In this document: piece after piece, positions 38,824 through 39,140 of the stretch
Layout of the letters: each line of letters begins with the position of its first letter
Numbering within the stretch: position 1 is the first letter of the stretch
Source: Candidatus Peregrinibacteria bacterium CG_4_9_14_0_2_um_filter_53_11
GTDB taxonomy: Bacteria; Patescibacteriota; Gracilibacteria; UBA1369; UM-FILTER-53-11
Length of the DNA stretch: 39,140 bases
NCBI GenBank assembly: GCA_002788775.1
Contig: PFRX01000043.1
Location: forward strand, 59,207 to 98,346
Direction of reading: 5' to 3'
Position numbers and translations under genes: made by a program
Notes under the pieces: model-generated
Told to the model about the DNA's origin: nothing
Databases searched by the model: none
Seen by the model: the letters and a program-made list of their open reading frames with translations, nothing else

Positions 38824-39140
38824 ATGCACAATGACGACTCCCAAAACCAATCAATGGGCGACGATTCGACAGCTCAGGATGTGAGCGCAGCCCAAGATGA
38901 ACAGACCGTTGAACTCGATCTGGATCAGCTTAGATTAGAGCTTCAAGAGGCCCAAACAAACATCGACCAGCTGACCGAAACCTCAAAGCGCGCCCTCGCC
39001 GACCTGCAAAACTACCGCAGACGTGTTGAAGAAGAGCGAGCACACATGAGCAGATTCGCAACCGCCGGCCTTCTTCGAGATCTGCTTCCCGTCATAGACA
39101 ACTTTCACCGAGCCTCTACTCACAACCGCCAAGAAGTGCG
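38824..39140 (+). CDS. grpE: GrpE nucleotide exchange factor, cut by window edge
   Basis: Cochaperone that releases ADP from DnaK. About 105 residues are visible: an acidic, Gln/Asp-rich N-terminus (MHNDDSQNQS...), a long coiled coil (LRLELQEAQTNIDQLTE), then the signature RALADLQNYRRRVEEER and FATAGLLRDLLPVIDNFHRAS. ATG 38824 has no Shine-Dalgarno sequence. It lies 35 bases after hrcA in the CIRCE-controlled operon; dnaK would be expected downstream. Confidence 0.93.
   Translation, partial: MHNDDSQNQSMGDDSTAQDVSAAQDEQTVELDLDQLRLELQEAQTNIDQLTETSKRALADLQNYRRRVEEERAHMSRFATAGLLRDLLPVIDNFHRASTHNRQEV

Overview
The window looks like a chromosomal stretch of a small-genome bacterium, most plausibly a member of the Candidate Phyla Radiation (Patescibacteria). 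This placement is an inference from four things: tightly packed genes, tail-to-tail overlaps, almost no Shine-Dalgarno sequences, and several families common in that group (paired membrane-anchored methyltransferases, a FecR/DUF5667 protein next to an ECF sigma factor, a large CAP-domain surface protein). A Peregrinibacteria-like lineage would fit, but nothing here proves it. UGA acts as a stop codon (both ATGA overlaps depend on it), which argues against the UGA=Gly code of Gracilibacteria and Absconditabacteria. There is no sign of phage, insertion sequences or CRISPR.

Layout. 1-2289: partial malate dehydrogenase (minus), then tRNA-Glu followed five bases later by glutamate 5-kinase, then undecaprenyl-diphosphatase. 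2316-4809 (minus): a membrane-anchored CapA-like protein with a histone-H1-like lysine-rich tail, and a membrane-anchored DsbA-like oxidoreductase. 4918-7315: a lipoate cluster with a two-gene lipoate-protein ligase (lplB-lplA) and dihydrolipoamide dehydrogenase. 7421-9436: a surface protein with TSP1-like and calcium-binding repeats, a C10 tract and a 14-residue tandem repeat. 9437-13428: a structured intergenic region with two tandem NrdR boxes, then a large B12-dependent (class II) ribonucleotide reductase. 13498-18962: a cytoplasmic helical protein, two related methyltransferases, a lipoprotein and a ComEC core. 18959-23197 (minus): a 1412-residue single-pass protein of unknown function. 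23277-29075: CAP protein, LytR-CpsA-Psr protein, D-Ala-D-Ala carboxypeptidase and MraY in one apparent operon. 29043-34649 (minus): RsmH, FtsL-like protein, fructose-1,6-bisphosphatase, ECF sigma factor and FecR-like protein. 34967-36868: a small membrane protein, TsaC and a peptidoglycan-binding-like protein. 37001-end: GAPDH, then hrcA-grpE under a CIRCE operator.

How it works together. Much of the window serves the envelope: lipid-carrier recycling (UppP), lipid I synthesis (MraY), peptide trimming, wall-polymer attachment, division, disulfide formation and large surface proteins. Central metabolism is represented by Mdh, Fbp, GAPDH and Lpd. Two classical regulons can be read directly from the DNA: NrdR (nrdJ) and HrcA/CIRCE (hrcA-grpE).

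The most unusual genome-level signal is in initiation of expression. At least six genes have a promoter -10 box only 6-11 bases before the start codon, implying leaderless or nearly leaderless mRNAs. Nearly all starts lack a Shine-Dalgarno sequence and have a pyrimidine at -1. I found no single clearly new defence or biosynthetic system. The best leads are this initiation mode, the split lipoate ligase, the CapA fusion, and several large proteins I do not recognise.
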